Counted from the first letter of the stretch, positions 8,694 to 17,829 are shown. The stretch: DNA of 64,000 bases from Sinorhizobium meliloti (GCF_035610345.1 NZ_CP141213.1:310001-374000), one strand, 5' to 3'. Made by a program: numbers and translations. Notes: generated by a model not told the origin, from the letters alone.

Positions 8694-8813
8694 TACACTT
8701 GTCACAGGGATCCAGCAGCGCCGCGTCTGCGGCGCGGTAAGCGTTCTTTCAGCCCAAGGACTTGGTCTGGCTGGATTCCTGTGACAAGCACAGGAATGAG
8801 GAAATCAAACAAG

Positions 8814-8917
8814 CGCGTTGGACCGAAGGGGTGGAGCATTCCAGTGTTTCCATGAAACATCGAAATGCTCTAGGTCGACCCTACGCTCGATGACACAGTT
8901 TTCCTGAGGCGTGCTCT
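8814..8917. repeat. RIME-like mosaic element (GAGCATT type), rearranged
   Basis: A palindrome with arms GAGCATT and AATGCTC spans 8834-8870 around GTTTCCATGAAAC. Its left flank (GCGCGTTGGACCGAAGGG) matches the element at 10776-10880. To its right, ACAGTTTTCCTGAGGCGTGCTCTAA is the other half of the same element in inverted order, so the copy looks rearranged. It abuts the stop codon of the next gene. Confidence 0.65.
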
Positions 8918-9146
8918 AACCCGCATCATCCAGTGCCGGCGGGGCTTCACCCGTCGTCAACATCTGCATCAGCGCGAGTTCGCTCCTCACGCCTTGCCGG
9001 TAAAGGTGGAACAGCATCTTTCCCAACTCCGCACCGTGTTCGCTTTCCGGCGCCAGCTCCCTGGAGGAGCAGGCATAAACGTGAACACGTCGCAACATCA
9101 AGATTTCGTCGTCGTCAATGGCGAGATCCGAGAAGCGCACCGACAT
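8916..9146 (-). CDS. Hypothetical small protein
   Basis: A 76-residue soluble, acidic protein that I do not recognise. It begins MSVRFSDLAIDDDEIL and contains a segment resembling a regulatory helix pair (ELGKMLFHLYRQGVRSELALMQML). The ATG at 9146 follows AAAGGA at good spacing; an upstream in-frame TTG at 9167 is less likely. Its stop overlaps the end of a RIME-like repeat. The convincing ribosome site and sensible composition support it being real; function is unknown. Confidence 0.55.
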   Translation of the reverse strand: MSVRFSDLAIDDDEILMLRRVHVYACSSRELAPESEHGAELGKMLFHLYRQGVRSELALMQMLTTGEAPPALDDAG

Positions 9147-9341
9147 TTCCTTTGACCCTCTAATCAAAGTGGCTTTGTTGATGATGACTTAATATCGGTG
9201 CGGAGACGGCGCGAATCCAGACCCCCCATCATTCTTCAGTGAAGAGAGTTACGCGAACGCCAAGGCCCTCCACTTGCCTTTTGCTCTGCGTCCCATAGTT
9301 GAAATAGAAGACAGCACTTTTCAACGAACGGGGCAGACAAC

Positions 9342-9503
9342 ATGTCGGTACTGATCAGCATCCTGATCACCTTTCTCGTCGTCATTCTGGTTCTTTATCT
9401 CGTCAACCGCCTCCCCCTCGACGGGCGCACCAAGCAAATCGTCCAGGCCATCGTCATCATCATAGGCATCCTGTCGCTGCTGCGGTATCTTGCCGTGTTC
9501 TGA
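9342..9503 (+). CDS. Small two-span membrane protein (Thivi_2564-like)
   Basis: A 53-residue protein, too short for most gene callers. Two hydrophobic helices are separated by a charged turn: residues 2-21 (SVLISILITFLVVILVLYLV) and about 31-50, with NRLPLDGRTKQIVQ between them. The pattern matches small bacterial inner-membrane proteins annotated as the Thivi_2564 family, whose role is unknown. The gene stands alone between the small minus-strand gene and the sugar dehydrogenase. A GGGCAG sequence lies 5 bases before the ATG, a weak ribosome site. Confidence 0.65.
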   Translation: MSVLISILITFLVVILVLYLVNRLPLDGRTKQIVQAIVIIIGILSLLRYLAVF

Positions 9504-9647
9504 ACTCCACAGAGGCCGCGGTCCTCTGTCCTTTCCCGGTGGCGCAAACATGTAAACGCGGCCTGCGTATCCGTGGGGAACCTTGGCCCGGCTTCCCCAT
9601 TAGGAGCCGAGTGAACAGTCCGGTTCGTGAAACGAACGGAGGCGGCT

Positions 9648-10778
9648 ATGTTGCGAGCAGCTGTTTTCCTGGCATTTGCGGCAATGGCCGCTGCGCGGCA
9701 CGATCCGGCGATCGCGCAGGATTCGCCGCGTATGCTCGACACCAAAAGCGGGCCTGTCAGCGTCGAAGTCTTCGCCGGCGGCCTCGAGCATCCCTGGGGC
9801 GCTGTCCTTCTGCCGGATGGCGACATGCTGGTGACGGAGCGTCCCGGCAGGCTGCGCCTCGTGTCGGCCGAGGGAGCCGTCGGCGAACCCATCGAAGGGG
9901 TCCCGGATGTCTTCGCCCAAGGTCAGGGTGGACTCCTCGATGTTGCGCTCGGTCCGGATTTCGCCACGAACAGGACTGTCTATCTATCCTTTGCCGAGGA
10001 ACGCGAAGGCGGCGCGGCTACCTCGGTCGGCCGTGGCCGTCTGAACGACGACGCCACCGCACTTTCGGATTTCAAGGTAATCTTCCGGCAGGAGCCGGCG
10101 GCTTCAGGCGAGAATCATTTCGGCTCGAGGTTGGCCTTCGCGCCGGACGGCAAACTTTTCATCACGCTCGGCGAACGCTTCGACATGCAAGAGGCCCAGG
10201 ATCCGGCCAACCATCTCGGCGCGATCGTCCGCCTCAATCCCGACGGCTCGATACCGGACGACAACCCCTTTGTCGACCGCGAGGGCGCCGACGAGATTTG
10301 GTCCTACGGCCACCGCAACGTTCAGAGCGCCGCCATCCATCCGGAAACCGACGTGCTTTGGACGGCAGAGATGGGGCCGATGGGGGGAGACGAGTTGAAC
10401 ATACCCGAGGCGGGCAAAAACTACGGCTGGCCCGTGGTGAGCTGGGGCAGACATTATTCGGGCGAACGAATTCCCGATCCGCCGAGCCGCCCCGAATTCG
10501 CTGGCTCCATCCATAGCTGGACGCCCGTGATCTCACCCTCGGGCATGATGTTCTATACAGGCGACCTGTTTGCCGACTGGCGGGGCGACCTCCTGATCGG
10601 CGGCCTGTCGGCGGGCGGTATCGTCAGAGTGCAGACGAACGGCCGGAAGGTGACCGGGGAGGAAGTTCTTTCGCTCGAGGCACGGGTTCGCGATCTCCTC
10701 CAGGCCTCCGATGGCTCGGTACTCGCGCTGATCGACGCCGCATCCGGCAGGATTCTGCGGCTGAGGCCCGCCAACTAG
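9648..10778 (+). CDS. PQQ-dependent sugar dehydrogenase (soluble glucose dehydrogenase-like)
   Basis: A 376-residue exported beta-propeller dehydrogenase of the YliI/soluble aldose dehydrogenase family. An N-terminal signal peptide ends near AIAQDS. Family landmarks are LEHPWGAVLLPDGDMLVTER, GQGGLLDVALGPDF, ENHFGSRLAF, GHRNVQS and EMGPMGGDELN. It would oxidise an aldose in the periplasm using PQQ and pass electrons to the respiratory chain. The start at 9648 was chosen because GGAGG lies 5 bases before it and the signal peptide begins there; an ATG 21 bases upstream is in frame. The TAG stop is the first bases of a RIME-like repeat. Confidence 0.88.
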   Translation: MLRAAVFLAFAAMAAARHDPAIAQDSPRMLDTKSGPVSVEVFAGGLEHPWGAVLLPDGDMLVTERPGRLRLVSAEGAVGEPIEGVPDVFAQGQGGLLDVALGPDFATNRTVYLSFAEEREGGAATSVGRGRLNDDATALSDFKVIFRQEPAASGENHFGSRLAFAPDGKLFITLGERFDMQEAQDPANHLGAIVRLNPDGSIPDDNPFVDREGADEIWSYGHRNVQSAAIHPETDVLWTAEMGPMGGDELNIPEAGKNYGWPVVSWGRHYSGERIPDPPSRPEFAGSIHSWTPVISPSGMMFYTGDLFADWRGDLLIGGLSAGGIVRVQTNGRKVTGEEVLSLEARVRDLLQASDGSVLALIDAASGRILRLRPAN

Positions 10779-10880
10779 AGCATTCCCAGGAAAAGTGTGT
10801 ACCGGTTTTCCGTCAGGAAGTGCGTTGGACCAAAGGGTTAGAGCATTTCGGTGTTTTCATGAAACATTGAAATGCTCTAG
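10776..10880. repeat. RIME-like element supplying stop codons to both flanking genes
   Basis: The element starts with TAGAGCATTCCCAGGAAAAG and ends with AATGCTCTAG. Its second half is a palindrome with arms GAGCATTTC and GAAATGCTC around GTGTTTTCATGAAACATT. The first TAG (10776-10778) is the stop of the sugar dehydrogenase and, on the other strand, TAG at 10879-10877 is the stop of the cyclase. A diverged copy is at 13059-13151 and a rearranged one at 8814-8917. Confidence 0.8.
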
Positions 10881-12790
10881 GTCCGGGATCGCGTGTGCGG
10901 GTGAAGGAAACCGCTCGTAACATCCGGGGCATTGGCCTCGGCGAGCCGGGAGAGGAATTGCTCCATGAGCGCGGATTCGCCGAAGCGGCGCATGGAGCGC
11001 TCGCTTGCGAGCGAAAATTCCGGGTCCACTTCGGTCAGGCGCGCCATTGTGCGCTGCGCTCCCTCAACGTCTCCCCGCTGGCTCAAAACCGCCGTCCGTA
11101 TCAGCAGGCAATCCGCCTGCTGCGGCGCCCGGATGAGGCATTCCCGCAAGACCTCGTCGGCCTCGTCGAGGCGACCGGCAGCATAGAGGGCCTGCCCATA
11201 GACATAGGTATAATATTCCGGCGCCATGGGATGCAGCCGGCGCGCCCGCTCGGCGTTTTGCACCGCCTCGTCATAGCTGCCGAACCGGACCTGCGCCTTT
11301 GCCAGCGCCATCAGGCTGTCCGGGTCGTTCGGATTGAGTTCGACGGCCCTTTGTGCCGCCTGCATGGCGCCGGGGTAATCGCCGGTTGCGGAGAGGCCGA
11401 AGCTGAGGACCTGATAGCCGGCAGCGAGGTTCGGATCGAGACGGACTGCCTGGCGTGCTTCGCTGAGGCCGGTTTCCACATCGGTCGTGGTCGCCCTGCC
11501 GCTGAGGTTCTGCACGAAGTCGACGATATAGGTCATCCCCAGATTCGCGCGCGCCGCGGCGTAACCGGGGTCGAGCTCGAGGGCGCGATGAAGCAGCGCA
11601 CGGGCGGCGATCAGCGCCTCCGCATCCTTCGAGCCGTGTTTGTAGCGGTCACGCGCCTGGAGGACGAGGTCGTAGGCCTGGAGGTTCTCGGTCGGCCGTT
11701 CCGCCGCATTCGAGACCTCCGACTCGCGCACATAGGAAACCAGATGCGAGACGATTTCGGCCGTCAGGTCGGTCTGAACCGCAAATATGTCCTCGACCCG
11801 GCGGTCGTAACTGCGCGACCAGAGATGCGCACCGCTGCGCGCATCGATCAACTGCGCCACCACGCGAAGCTGGTCCCCGGCGCGCCGGGCACTGCCTTCG
11901 ACCACATAGCCGGCACCAAGCCTTTCGCCGATCAGGCGGATGTCTTCTGCCTGACCGCGCAGGGCGAAGGTCGAATTGCGGGCAATCACCTGAAGCTCGG
12001 GGTTTCGCGCCAGATTGGCGATTATGTCCTCGGTAAGCCCGTCGGCGAAATAGGTCTGCTCGGCGTCGCCGCTCATATTGTCGAAGGGCAGCACCGCGAC
12101 TGTCGGCCTTGCATCGGCGAGTTCGCCGCCCGCCAAGCGCGCGAGGCTGCCGGCCAGGTCGGCGCCCACGGCTCTTACCTCCGGCGCCTGCGTTGCGGCA
12201 GCGGCGAGGACGAGTGCCGCGGCCCCGATGGCGTAGGGCAATGCCGCGCGCCGGCCACGGGCGATCCGCCCGATCCAGCCGCGACCGTTCTTTTCGTGCG
12301 CATCGAGACGCACCGCATAGACGGCGAGCGGCTCGGGAATGTTCTTCGCCTGCCTCCGGCCGATGCTGTAGAAGAGCTTGCTGCGGTTCCGGTCGGCACT
12401 GCGGACCACTGCCTCGCTCACGAAAATGCCGCCCGGCTCGGCCATGGCTTCGAGCCGCGACGCGACGTTCACGCCGTCGCCGAACATGTCGCCGTCGGCT
12501 TCTATGACATCGCCGAGGTTGATGCCGAGGCGCATGTCGAAGGGCTGCTCGGAAAATCCGTTCTGGATTTCGATCGCGGCATCGAGCGCCTCGTTGACGC
12601 TCGGAAACGTCGCGAGAAAACCGTCCCCCGTCGTCTTGAAGGTGCGGCCGCCGTGCTTCTCGACCGAAGGTATGATCAGTCCGCTGAACGTCGCCCGCAG
12701 GGCGGCATAGGTCGAGGATTCATCCTCGGACATCAGGCGGGTATAGCCGACGATGTCGCCAGCTACGATTGCTGCGAGTTTACGTTCCAT
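10877..12790 (-). CDS. Class III adenylate/guanylate cyclase with TolB-like and TPR domains
   Basis: A 637-residue protein. Residues 1-165 are a class III cyclase domain with the first metal Asp in VAGDIVGYTRLM, the second in GDGFLATF, and DGVNVASRLE in the dimer interface. One membrane span lies near residues 180-200 (ALPYAIGAAALVLAAAA). A TolB/FlgO-like segment follows (TVAVLPFDNMSGD, then LGAGYVVEGSARR), then TPR repeats to the C-terminus. This architecture is expanded in rhizobia; members make cAMP, or may be degenerate. The start is the ATG at 12790; a GTG three bases earlier is possible. It is a single gene converging on the sugar dehydrogenase. Confidence 0.88.
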   Translation of the reverse strand: MERKLAAIVAGDIVGYTRLMSEDESSTYAALRATFSGLIIPSVEKHGGRTFKTTGDGFLATFPSVNEALDAAIEIQNGFSEQPFDMRLGINLGDVIEADGDMFGDGVNVASRLEAMAEPGGIFVSEAVVRSADRNRSKLFYSIGRRQAKNIPEPLAVYAVRLDAHEKNGRGWIGRIARGRRAALPYAIGAAALVLAAAATQAPEVRAVGADLAGSLARLAGGELADARPTVAVLPFDNMSGDAEQTYFADGLTEDIIANLARNPELQVIARNSTFALRGQAEDIRLIGERLGAGYVVEGSARRAGDQLRVVAQLIDARSGAHLWSRSYDRRVEDIFAVQTDLTAEIVSHLVSYVRESEVSNAAERPTENLQAYDLVLQARDRYKHGSKDAEALIAARALLHRALELDPGYAAARANLGMTYIVDFVQNLSGRATTTDVETGLSEARQAVRLDPNLAAGYQVLSFGLSATGDYPGAMQAAQRAVELNPNDPDSLMALAKAQVRFGSYDEAVQNAERARRLHPMAPEYYTYVYGQALYAAGRLDEADEVLRECLIRAPQQADCLLIRTAVLSQRGDVEGAQRTMARLTEVDPEFSLASERSMRRFGESALMEQFLSRLAEANAPDVTSGFLHPHTRSRT

Positions 12791-13058
12791 CACGAGCCTC
12801 GACAGTCTTCACGCGCATCTTTATGGGACCGACCCCACCCGTCCACTCACAACTCCGTGTCCGCCGCATCGCCTGAGGAGCCTATCCTGCGGACAACGCG
12901 TACGCATTCCAGCTCGCCGCTGACAAGAAACCGGGATGATTGGCCGTAAGGAGGAATGGCTACGCGGAAGGACGCGAACGGTCGCTCATACACTGCACAG
13001 GATTGCGGCCTTTGGGTGGCGACATTCCATTGCAGTCGGTCGCCCGGGCGCAGTCGGA

Positions 13059-13151
13059 CGTCTCAGTGCTCCATCAAAACACTGAGACGCCCTAACCTTG
13101 TAACTGCGCACTTCCGGACGGGAAACCGTTACACGCTTTTCCTGGATGCGC
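13059..13151. repeat. Diverged RIME-like element overlapping the aldolase gene end
   Basis: Read on the minus strand it runs GCGCATCCAGGAAAAGCGTG, then GTTTCCCGTCCGGAAGTGCG, then a palindrome with arms GTCTCAGTG and CACTGAGAC, matching the element at 10776-10880 in order. It covers the last codons and stop of the aldolase gene at 13129. The rest of the gene-free stretch 12791-13128 shows nothing else convincing. Confidence 0.7.
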
Positions 13152-14028
13152 TCTCGCGCCACGCAAGGACCGGCCCCACGGCCTCGCGAAGCGCCGCGAG
13201 ATCCGCCTCTTCGACCTTCCGGAAGGGGCGTCTGGAGGCCCCCCCGGGAAGACCCATGATGCCGAGCAGCGCCTTGGACCCCGGCATGACGCCGACCTTG
13301 ATCAGCACCTGGATCACCCGGTTCGCCATGGCCTGCAACAGCCGGGCCTCCTCGATCCGCCCAGCCGCTACGCAGGCCCTGAGCGCGACGAACAGATCGC
13401 CCATGAAGTTATAGGTGGTTCCTATCGCACCCTGTGCACCCATCGCGAAGCCGGCCAGGCACATTTCATCATAGCCGTTGTAGACGATGGCGTCCGGCGC
13501 CGCATCCCGGATGCGTTCGAGCTGGAACATGTCGCTCGACGTATGCTTGATGCCGATGATGTTGGGATGGGAGAGAAGCTCGACCAGTTCGGGCAAGGTG
13601 AAACCGCTGGTGCGGGCGGGGAAGTTATAGACGATGAGAGGCAGGGCCGAAGTATCGGCCAGCTCCCGGTAGTGCGCCATGACTTCCGGCCGGGAGAAGT
13701 CGTAGTAGAAGGGGGGAATGGCCGAGATCGCCTGGTAGCCCGATTTCGCCGCGTGCTGCGAAAGCGTGAGCGCATCCCTCGTCGCGATCGTGCCGACATG
13801 AGCGATCAGCTTCAGGCGGCCGGACGCGGCGGCGGCAACGTCGGAGAGGTAGTCCGCGCGCTCGTCGAGCGACTGCAGCATCGCTTCGCCCGAGCTGCCG
13901 CCGACATAGACTCCATCGATGCCGAGCCGGACCTGAAAATCGAGGAGCGCCCCGATGGCCTGCCGGTCGATGCTTTCGTCTTCGCAAAACGGGGTAAGGA
14001 GGGCCGAATAGATCCCTTCGAGTTTCAT
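13129..14028 (-). CDS. N-acetylneuraminate lyase/DHDPS-family aldolase
   Basis: A 299-residue class I aldolase. The pyruvate-binding motif YVGGSSGE is at residues 41-48, the catalytic Tyr at 134 (IVYNFPART) and the Schiff-base Lys at 161 (IIGIKHTSSD). GSSGE plus the Tyr-Lys pair at this spacing fits the N-acetylneuraminate lyase side of the superfamily. It cleaves or condenses pyruvate-containing 2-keto acids; the exact substrate is unknown. The ATG at 14028 begins family homology and follows the upstream gene by 13 bases. It is the last gene of a regulator-TRAP-aldolase operon, and its C-terminus is written by a RIME-like repeat. Confidence 0.85.
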   Translation of the reverse strand: MKLEGIYSALLTPFCEDESIDRQAIGALLDFQVRLGIDGVYVGGSSGEAMLQSLDERADYLSDVAAAASGRLKLIAHVGTIATRDALTLSQHAAKSGYQAISAIPPFYYDFSRPEVMAHYRELADTSALPLIVYNFPARTSGFTLPELVELLSHPNIIGIKHTSSDMFQLERIRDAAPDAIVYNGYDEMCLAGFAMGAQGAIGTTYNFMGDLFVALRACVAAGRIEEARLLQAMANRVIQVLIKVGVMPGSKALLGIMGLPGGASRRPFRKVEEADLAALREAVGPVLAWRESASRKSV

Positions 14029-14041
14029 CTTATGATCGCTT

Positions 14042-14977
14042 TCACTGGCTCGTGGAAAAAAGCTCGGGCAACTGGCGGCGGGCAGCGGTGCCAAGCTCGA
14101 TCACCGCTTCACCGGGGGCGGAACTATAGGGCCAGAGCAGCTCCGGCCCGATGGGGCACCAGCGGCCGGCGGCAGCCATCGCCTTGTCGAGTGCGGCGTT
14201 GGAAAGACCATATTCCACGGCAAGCCGCAGGACGTGCTCGTTCATGAAGCCGACGACGCGGGCCTCGAAGTCAAGAGCGCCTGCCGGATCCTCCCGAAGC
14301 TGATGCCACCACCGGACGGCGCCGGCGGGGCTCAGGCAGGCGACATTGGAATAGGAGCCGCGGCCGCCCGCGAGGCAGCCGCTCGCCATGAAATGTCCGG
14401 GAATGAAGACGGCGAGATCCGGCAGCTTGCGACGAAGCTCCTCGTACCAGACTTCGTCGCCGCCCGGCAGTTTCGCGCCGATAAGCATCGGGAGACCGGC
14501 CTTTAGCCTTGCGATCTCGTCGAGGCTCAGCCGGCGCTTGGCATGAGGCGGGTTATAGACGATCAGCGGAGTGTCCGGCGCAGTTGCCGCCATGCCGGAG
14601 AAGAAGACCTCCGCCTCGTCATAGCTCGGCGCCCACCAGTCCGGCAGGGTGATCTGAACGGCATCGGGTCGCAGAGAGGCGACCCGGGCCAGGCGTGCGC
14701 GCGCGACACGCCCATTCGAATGGGAAACGCCGATCTGGAACGGCAGGGCGACGGAATGGCAAAACTCGGCGACCAGCTGGCTCAGCCGGTCGAATTCGTC
14801 CTCCGTCTGGCTATGGAATTCGCCCGCAGTGCCGTTGGTATAGACGCCCTGAATTCCGCTTTCGAGAAGCGCGGAAAGCTGCTCGTCCAGAGCGGACCAT
14901 TCGATTTCCCCTCGCCGGCCGACCGGCAGGAGCACTGCTCCCCAGATCCCTTCGGGCGGCTTGGCTCGGGGGCTCAT
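14042..14977 (-). CDS. Second DHDPS-family aldolase of the TRAP operon
   Basis: A 311-residue class I aldolase, only distantly related to its neighbour. The motif YTNGTAGEF is at residues 46-54, Tyr141 lies in LIVYNPPHAK and Lys169 in LIGAKLPGGD. All catalytic positions are retained, so it should be an active pyruvate aldolase or dehydratase/deaminase. Its ATG overlaps the stop of the TRAP permease gene by four bases, a sign of coupled translation. Two different aldolases behind one transporter suggest two related substrates or two steps of one 2-keto-acid pathway. Confidence 0.85.
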   Translation of the reverse strand: MSPRAKPPEGIWGAVLLPVGRRGEIEWSALDEQLSALLESGIQGVYTNGTAGEFHSQTEDEFDRLSQLVAEFCHSVALPFQIGVSHSNGRVARARLARVASLRPDAVQITLPDWWAPSYDEAEVFFSGMAATAPDTPLIVYNPPHAKRRLSLDEIARLKAGLPMLIGAKLPGGDEVWYEELRRKLPDLAVFIPGHFMASGCLAGGRGSYSNVACLSPAGAVRWWHQLREDPAGALDFEARVVGFMNEHVLRLAVEYGLSNAALDKAMAAAGRWCPIGPELLWPYSSAPGEAVIELGTAARRQLPELFSTSQ

Positions 14978-16254
14978 CGGGCGGCTCCGAGCATCTGGTC
15001 GGGGATGAAGGTGACGAGCGCCGGAAAGATGGTGATCAGCACCAGGACGACGAAGAGCGGAACGAGAAGAGGCAGGATGCCGCGTGCGAGCACGCCGAAG
15101 GGAATGTCGGCAACCTTGGAGACGACGAAGAGCGCAACGCCCATGGGCGGCGTCAATATGCCGATCATCAGGTTGAACACGACCATGACACCGAAATGGA
15201 CGGGATCCACCCCGAATTGGAGCGCGGTCGGGAGCAGCACCGGTACGATGAGCAGCAGGATTGCCAGGGCCTCGATAAAGGTCCCGAGCGCAAGCAGCAT
15301 GAGATTGACGAGGATCAGGAATGTCAGCGGGTCGTCCGCATAAGTGAGGAAGAACGTGGCGACGTGCTGGGGTACCTGCTCGCGCGCGATCACATAGCCG
15401 AATAGTGACACGCCCATGATGAGAAGGCCGACTGCGGCCGTATGGCTGACTGTCTCGCGCAGGACGGTCACGAGTTTGGCGAAGGTGATCTCACGGTAGA
15501 CAAAGACACCGAGGAAGAGAGCATAGCTGGCCGCGACCACCGCAGCTTCGGTCGGCGAGAACACTCCTGCAAAGATGCCGCCGATGATGATGAAGGGCGT
15601 GATGAGCGGAAGCAGCGCATGCCAGAACGTGGACCACACACGGCGAAAGCCGGCGCGCTGGGCGGTCGCATAGTTCCGGCGCCAGGCGATCGCATAGACC
15701 ATGATCATGAGCGAGGCCGCGCAAAGAAGCCCCGGTACGATCCCGCCGAGGAAAAGGCCTCCGATCGAGGTATTGGCGATCACACCATAAACGACGAGGG
15801 GAATGGAGGGCGGGATGAGCGGGCCTATGATTGCCGATGCGGCCGTGACCGAACCGGAAAACTGCTCATCATAGCCGGCGTCGCGCATGGCCTTGATCTC
15901 AAGCTGACCAAGGCCGGCGGCATCGGCGACGGCGGAGCCGGACATGCCGGAAAACAGCACGCTCGCCATGATGTTCACATGACCGAGCCCGCCCCTGATA
16001 TGGCCGACGAGCGCCTTGGCGAAGTCGAAAATGCGCTCGGTCACGCCCGAAAGATTCATCAATTGTGCGGTGAGGATGAAAAAGGGGACCGCCAGCAGCG
16101 GGAAGCTGTTGAGGCCGGCGATCATGCGCTGGCCGGCAAAGTTCAGGCCCGTTCCCTGCCAGAGCATGTAGGCAAGCGCAGCCACGATCAGCGTGAATCC
16201 GACCGGCATGCCGGCAATCAGAAGGGCAAACCATCCCCCGAAAAGCGTCGCCAT
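14974..16254 (-). CDS. TRAP transporter large permease (DctM type)
   Basis: A 426-residue inner-membrane protein with about a dozen hydrophobic segments, the standard DctM/SiaM length. Typical signatures are ILTAQLMNLSGVTERIFDFA, MSGSAVADAAGLG and IGPLIPPSIPLVVYG. It carries the ion-coupled translocation path of a tripartite secondary importer. Its gene starts directly after the small permease gene and overlaps the aldolase gene by four bases. Confidence 0.93.
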   Translation of the reverse strand: MATLFGGWFALLIAGMPVGFTLIVAALAYMLWQGTGLNFAGQRMIAGLNSFPLLAVPFFILTAQLMNLSGVTERIFDFAKALVGHIRGGLGHVNIMASVLFSGMSGSAVADAAGLGQLEIKAMRDAGYDEQFSGSVTAASAIIGPLIPPSIPLVVYGVIANTSIGGLFLGGIVPGLLCAASLMIMVYAIAWRRNYATAQRAGFRRVWSTFWHALLPLITPFIIIGGIFAGVFSPTEAAVVAASYALFLGVFVYREITFAKLVTVLRETVSHTAAVGLLIMGVSLFGYVIAREQVPQHVATFFLTYADDPLTFLILVNLMLLALGTFIEALAILLLIVPVLLPTALQFGVDPVHFGVMVVFNLMIGILTPPMGVALFVVSKVADIPFGVLARGILPLLVPLFVVLVLITIFPALVTFIPDQMLGAAR

Positions 16255-16773
16255 CTATAGATACCTTTCGAAGGGGGCTTCGGCCGAAGGGCGGCGGCTG
16301 CCGAAGAGCAGCCGGACATCCCGCGCCATGACAAGCATGATCCGGACAGCCGCCAGCAGGCCGAATACGGGCAAGGCACCGTAAAGCCACGATTCCGGAA
16401 CGCCGATCGCGATCGACATGACCTTGTGGGCGCGCAAGGCCCCGAAGAAACCGTAGTAAACGAGAACGAGCAGCGCGGTGAGCACCAGGACATCCAAAAC
16501 GATCCGCAGGAAAAGCTGCGCCCGCGCCGGGAGCATCCGCGGCACGATATCCATGGTGATGTGTGTCCGTGAGGTGACGCCCTCCGCGGCGCCAAGCGCC
16601 ACCAGCCAGACGAAGGCATAACGGGCAGCCTCCTCCGTCCAGAACATCGGATCCTGGAAGACGAAACGGGTGACGATCTGCAGTGCGATCACGACGAAGG
16701 CGAAGACCAGCAGGATCGCGGCCAGTGTCTCTTCGATATGGGCAAAGCTTCGCCAGCGGCTTGGATTGACCAT
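16255..16773 (-). CDS. TRAP transporter small permease (DctQ type)
   Basis: A 172-residue protein with four hydrophobic spans, as usual for DctQ. The segment FWTEEAARYAFVWLVALGAAEG is the family hallmark. It scaffolds the large permease encoded immediately downstream, with no gap. The gene lies 56 bases after the binding-protein gene, which is closed by a strong stem-loop. Confidence 0.9.
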   Translation of the reverse strand: MVNPSRWRSFAHIEETLAAILLVFAFVVIALQIVTRFVFQDPMFWTEEAARYAFVWLVALGAAEGVTSRTHITMDIVPRMLPARAQLFLRIVLDVLVLTALLVLVYYGFFGALRAHKVMSIAIGVPESWLYGALPVFGLLAAVRIMLVMARDVRLLFGSRRPSAEAPFERYL

Positions 16774-16796
16774 TTGTTGAACTCCCCGGAATGGAG

Positions 16797-16820
16797 GGCG
16801 CGGCCAGCTCTGGCCGCGCC
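16797..16820. other. Intercistronic stem-loop after TRAP binding-protein gene
   Basis: Perfect 11-bp inverted repeat, GGCGCGGCCAG and CTGGCCGCGCC separated by two bases, between dctP-like and dctQ-like genes. No T-run follows on the minus strand. It probably protects upstream mRNA or attenuates permease expression. Confidence 0.7.
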
Positions 16821-16829
16821 TGCGGGTGG

Positions 16830-17801
16830 TTAACGGAGATCGAGCAGCGTCTTCACCGTGCCGGCACCGAATTTAGCGTCGAGATCGGCATAGACTGGCT
16901 TCATCGCCTCCTGGAACGCTGCCTTGTCGGGCTCGATCACGGTGATGCCGCGCTCGCGAAAATCGCTGACGAGGTTCGCTTCCTTCTCGCTTACCAGCTT
17001 GTCGTTGAGGGCGCCGCCCGCCTCGAATGCCTCCATCACGACCTTCTGGTCGGCAGGCTCGAGCGCATTCCACGTGTCTTCCGACATGAGGATGAGTTGG
17101 TCCTGCACCAGATGCCCGGTCAGGGAAACATGGGACTGCACCTCGGTGAACTTCATCGAGTCGATGATGGGTAGCGGGTTTTCCTGGCCGTCCACCTGAT
17201 TGGTCTGGAGTGCAAGATAGACCTCGGCGAATGCGACCGGCGTGGGGCTCGCACCCATCGCCTTCGCCCAGGTAAGAAGCGGCGCGGAATTCGGGACGCG
17301 CAGCTTCATGCCCGCGAAATCGGCAGGCTTTTCGATGGGCTTCTTTGCCGTCGTGTGCCGCGTTCCAAAGTACCAGGAGTCGACCATGCGCCACTTGTGC
17401 TCGGTCCGCATCTCGTCGACGATCCCCTTGCCCCAGTCAGAGGCGATGATCTTCTGAAGGTGATCGAAGTCGCCGACGACGTAGGCGGTGCTCGCCAACA
17501 CGGCCCGCGGAACCCAGGCGTCCATGCCGCCGAACGGATTCAGCGTGAAGTCGAGTTCGCCGAGCGTCACCTGCTCCATCATCTCGGTGAATGTCCCGAG
17601 CTGAGAATTCGGGAAGATTTCCAGCGTCAGCCGGCCGCCCGATTTTTCCATGATGATGCGCGCGGCCTCCGTGACGCCCTCGAATTGCGGGTCGCCCGCC
17701 GTACCCTGCATCCCCAGGCGCAAGGTGCGCGCCTCTTGAGCCATGGCTTGCGACCCCATCAGCAGCCCCGCAAGCACGATCGTAATCAGTCCCGTTTTCA
17801 T
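16830..17801 (-). CDS. TRAP transporter substrate-binding protein (DctP type)
   Basis: A 323-residue periplasmic protein with a signal peptide (MKTGLITIVLAGLLMGSQAMA). The DctP signature region is visible: LKLRVPNSAPLLTWAKAMGA-like (KLRVPNSAPLLTW), where the Arg binds the ligand carboxylate, then PTPVAFAEVYLALQTNQVDGQENP. It captures an organic acid for the DctQM permease. The ATG at 17801 has a strong GGGAGGAG site. The context of a NanR-like regulator and two pyruvate aldolases suggests a sugar acid or sialic-acid-like ligand. Confidence 0.92.
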   Translation of the reverse strand: MKTGLITIVLAGLLMGSQAMAQEARTLRLGMQGTAGDPQFEGVTEAARIIMEKSGGRLTLEIFPNSQLGTFTEMMEQVTLGELDFTLNPFGGMDAWVPRAVLASTAYVVGDFDHLQKIIASDWGKGIVDEMRTEHKWRMVDSWYFGTRHTTAKKPIEKPADFAGMKLRVPNSAPLLTWAKAMGASPTPVAFAEVYLALQTNQVDGQENPLPIIDSMKFTEVQSHVSLTGHLVQDQLILMSEDTWNALEPADQKVVMEAFEAGGALNDKLVSEKEANLVSDFRERGITVIEPDKAAFQEAMKPVYADLDAKFGAGTVKTLLDLR

Positions 17802-17829
17802 TGTTGCTCCTCCCACTATCGGCCCGATG

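Noticed and set aside
8041..8784. 247-codon plus-strand frame across the insertion-sequence remnant
   Set aside because: Antisense to the transposase pseudogene, with no ribosome site.
10895..12949. 684-codon plus-strand open frame opposite the cyclase/TPR gene
   Set aside because: Arg/Gly/His/Asp-rich composition typical of reverse-strand frames in GC-rich DNA; the minus strand encodes recognisable cyclase and TPR domains.
12956..13414. Plus-strand frame with a GGAGGA-like site opposite the aldolase gene end
   Set aside because: Despite TAAGGAGGA before the ATG, the frame runs through a RIME-like repeat and then antisense to the aldolase; no domain.
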